From Chitinophagaceae bacterium (lineage in GTDB: Bacteria; Bacteroidota; Bacteroidia; Chitinophagales; Chitinophagaceae): a stretch of 8,157 bases of DNA. Numbering within the stretch: position 1 is the first letter of the stretch; each line of letters begins with the position of its first letter. Both the position numbers and the translations under genes were made by a program. Where the stretch lies: assembly GCA_018061385.1 (NCBI GenBank), contig JAGOUF010000081.1:1-8157 (forward strand). The letters are read 5' to 3'. Under the pieces are notes generated by a model. It had not been told where the DNA came from. It did no database searches and worked only from the letters and a program-made list of their open reading frames with translations. This document shows positions 7,015 to 8,157 of this stretch, piece by piece.

Positions 7015-7043
7015 TTCATTTACATTTGCAGCAAAGAAAACAT
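7011..7043 (-). promoter_or_regulatory. mqnA start region with two abutting mini reading frames
   Basis: On the minus strand an ATG at 7043-7041 opens a seven-codon frame (MFSLLQM) ending in TAA at 7022-7020. Directly after it, ATG AAT TGA (7019-7011) forms a two-codon frame whose TGA overlaps the mqnA TTG start by two bases (sequence TTGA). No Shine-Dalgarno sequence is seen. This could be translational coupling by reinitiation, or the trace of a single missing A: ATG AAA TTG AAG would restore an in-frame ATG start. Confidence 0.4.
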
Positions 7044-7078
7044 TTTTTAGTGTAATGGGCAGCAGATTAACTATTTTG

Positions 7079-7110
7079 TTGCAGTTACATTGTTTATAAA
7101 TCCTGTTTTG
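7079..7110 (+). promoter_or_regulatory. Weak candidate promoter for purB
   Basis: TTG at 7079-7081 is followed after 21 bases by CTGTTTTG (7103-7110), whose TTTG half fits the Bacteroidota -7 box but whose TA half does not. The leader would be about 30 bases. The 134-base divergent region (7015-7148) must also hold the mqnA promoter, which I could not place. Confidence 0.25.
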
Positions 7111-7148
7111 TAAGGTTTATTATTCAACCCAATAATTCAATTCATTGT

Positions 7149-8157
7149 ATGGAACTAACATCACTCACTGCAATTTCTCCAATTGACGGACGTTATAGAA
7201 AACAAGTAGCACATTTAGATCAATTCTTTTCTGAATTTGGATTAATAAAATACAGAGTTATTGTTGAGGTAGATTATTTTTTGTTTTTAGCAGAAAAAAA
7301 GTTTTTCAAACTAACTACAACTGTAAAAAATGAGTTGGAAAATGTGAAAAATAATTTTACAGTTGAAGATGCATTGCACATTAAACAAATTGAAGCTACT
7401 ACCAATCATGATGTGAAAGCGGTTGAATATTTTTTAAAAGAACAATTAGAAAAAATTGGAGCAAGCCATTTAAAAGAGTGGATTCATTTTGGATTAACCA
7501 GTCAAGATATCAACAATACAGCCATTCCATTATGTTGGAAAGATTGTATGGAACATGAATATTTACCAGCCATTGTTAATACTCACAATAGTTTACAAGA
7601 TTTGGCAAGTTCTTGGAAAAATATACCTATGTTGGCTCGTACACATGGACAGCCAGCCTCTCCTACTGTTTTAGGTAAAGAAATTAAGGTATTTACAGAA
7701 AGAATTTTTGGTCAAATTAAATTATTTACTGCTGTTCCTTATGCTGCAAAATTTGGAGGTGCAACTGGCAATTTTAATGCACACCATATTGCTTTTCCAA
7801 CAAAAAATTGGGTTGAATTTGGAAACGAATTTGTAAACAATGTTTTGGGTTTAGAGAGAATGCAGTTTACTACACAAATTGAGCATTACGATAATTTGGC
7901 AGCACAATTAGATGCCATGAAAAGAATTAATACCATCTTAATTGATTTGTGTAGAGACATGTGGACTTATATAAGTATGGATTATTTTAAGCAGAAAACT
8001 AAAAAAGGAGAAGTTGGGAGTAGTGCAATGCCACACAAAGTACATCGTATTGATTTTGAAAGTGCTGAAGGGAATGTAGGAATTGCAAATGCAGTTTTGG
8101 AACATTTATCGGCCATATTACCCATTAGTCTTTTAGAAAGAGATTTAACTGATAGTA
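7149..8157 (+). CDS. purB: Adenylosuccinate lyase, 3'-truncated by the window edge, altered signature motif
   Basis: PurB cleaves SAICAR to AICAR plus fumarate and adenylosuccinate to AMP plus fumarate, acting twice in purine synthesis in the cytoplasm. The window holds 336 N-terminal residues of a protein usually about 450. Start MELTSLTAISPIDGRY matches the E. coli-type family, with phosphate-binding Arg15-Tyr16. Intact landmarks: TTNHDVKAVEYFLKE (84-98), HFGLTSQDINN (113-123), RTHGQPASP with catalytic His166 (164-172), TTQIEHYDNLAA (241-252) and the catalytic flexible loop Ser at 291-292 in GSSAMPHK. The signature then deviates: it reads MPHKVHRIDFESAEGN (294-309) where the family reads MPHKVNPIDFENSEGN, so Asn299 and Pro300 positions are His and Arg, and ISLLERDLTDS replaces the usual SRxQRDLTDS. 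Family assignment is secure; full activity is not guaranteed. No frameshift is seen in the visible part. Confidence 0.95.
   Translation, partial: MELTSLTAISPIDGRYRKQVAHLDQFFSEFGLIKYRVIVEVDYFLFLAEKKFFKLTTTVKNELENVKNNFTVEDALHIKQIEATTNHDVKAVEYFLKEQLEKIGASHLKEWIHFGLTSQDINNTAIPLCWKDCMEHEYLPAIVNTHNSLQDLASSWKNIPMLARTHGQPASPTVLGKEIKVFTERIFGQIKLFTAVPYAAKFGGATGNFNAHHIAFPTKNWVEFGNEFVNNVLGLERMQFTTQIEHYDNLAAQLDAMKRINTILIDLCRDMWTYISMDYFKQKTKKGEVGSSAMPHKVHRIDFESAEGNVGIANAVLEHLSAILPISLLERDLTDS

Noticed and set aside
1..8157. Mobile elements, CRISPR arrays, tRNA/rRNA genes, toxin-antitoxin pairs or a new defence system
   Set aside because: I found no transposase-like protein, no spaced direct repeats, no cloverleaf-like sequence and no small paired genes; almost all DNA is explained by recognised core genes.

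Overview
The window is an AT-rich chromosomal segment (about one third G+C by eye) from a member of the Bacteroidota, most likely Chitinophagales/Sphingobacteriia-like. The evidence is a PorG/DUF6089-type outer-membrane protein, an Omp28-family lipoprotein with a Bacteroidota-style lipobox, bacillithiol synthesis (BshC), the futalosine-pathway enzyme MqnA, near absence of Shine-Dalgarno sequences, and promoter-like TTTG / TAnnTTTG boxes. The family-level placement is inference.

Layout, left to right. Positions 2-1090: 3' three quarters of uxaC (glucuronate isomerase), closed by a strong hairpin terminator. Positions 1241-2131: a secreted PorG-like outer-membrane beta-barrel protein, also closed by a hairpin terminator. 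Positions 2284-3879: bshC. Positions 4148-5242: an Omp28-type lipoprotein with an Ig-like domain and a thioredoxin-like CGWC site, closed by a hairpin terminator. Positions 5340-6257: a family 2 glycosyltransferase. Positions 6274-7014 on the minus strand, convergent with the glycosyltransferase: mqnA, starting at TTG. Positions 7149 to the window end: purB (adenylosuccinate lyase), divergent from mqnA and cut off by the window edge. No stretch longer than 300 bases lacks a gene; the longest, 3880-4147, holds a promoter candidate and a small palindrome.

The genes look like a run of independent housekeeping and envelope units, not one operon: three of the four same-strand junctions between 1090 and 5340 carry an intrinsic terminator. 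They serve unrelated pathways: hexuronate catabolism, envelope and protein export, low-molecular-weight thiol synthesis, glycan synthesis, menaquinone synthesis and purine synthesis. I see no mobile element, CRISPR array, RNA gene, phage gene or defence system, and no convincing undescribed multi-gene system.

Two points most deserve a second look. PurB has the near-invariant Asn-Pro of its MPHKVNP signature replaced by His-Arg. The mqnA start region has a TTG start overlapping the stop of a two-codon ATG reading frame, which suggests either translational coupling or a one-base deletion.
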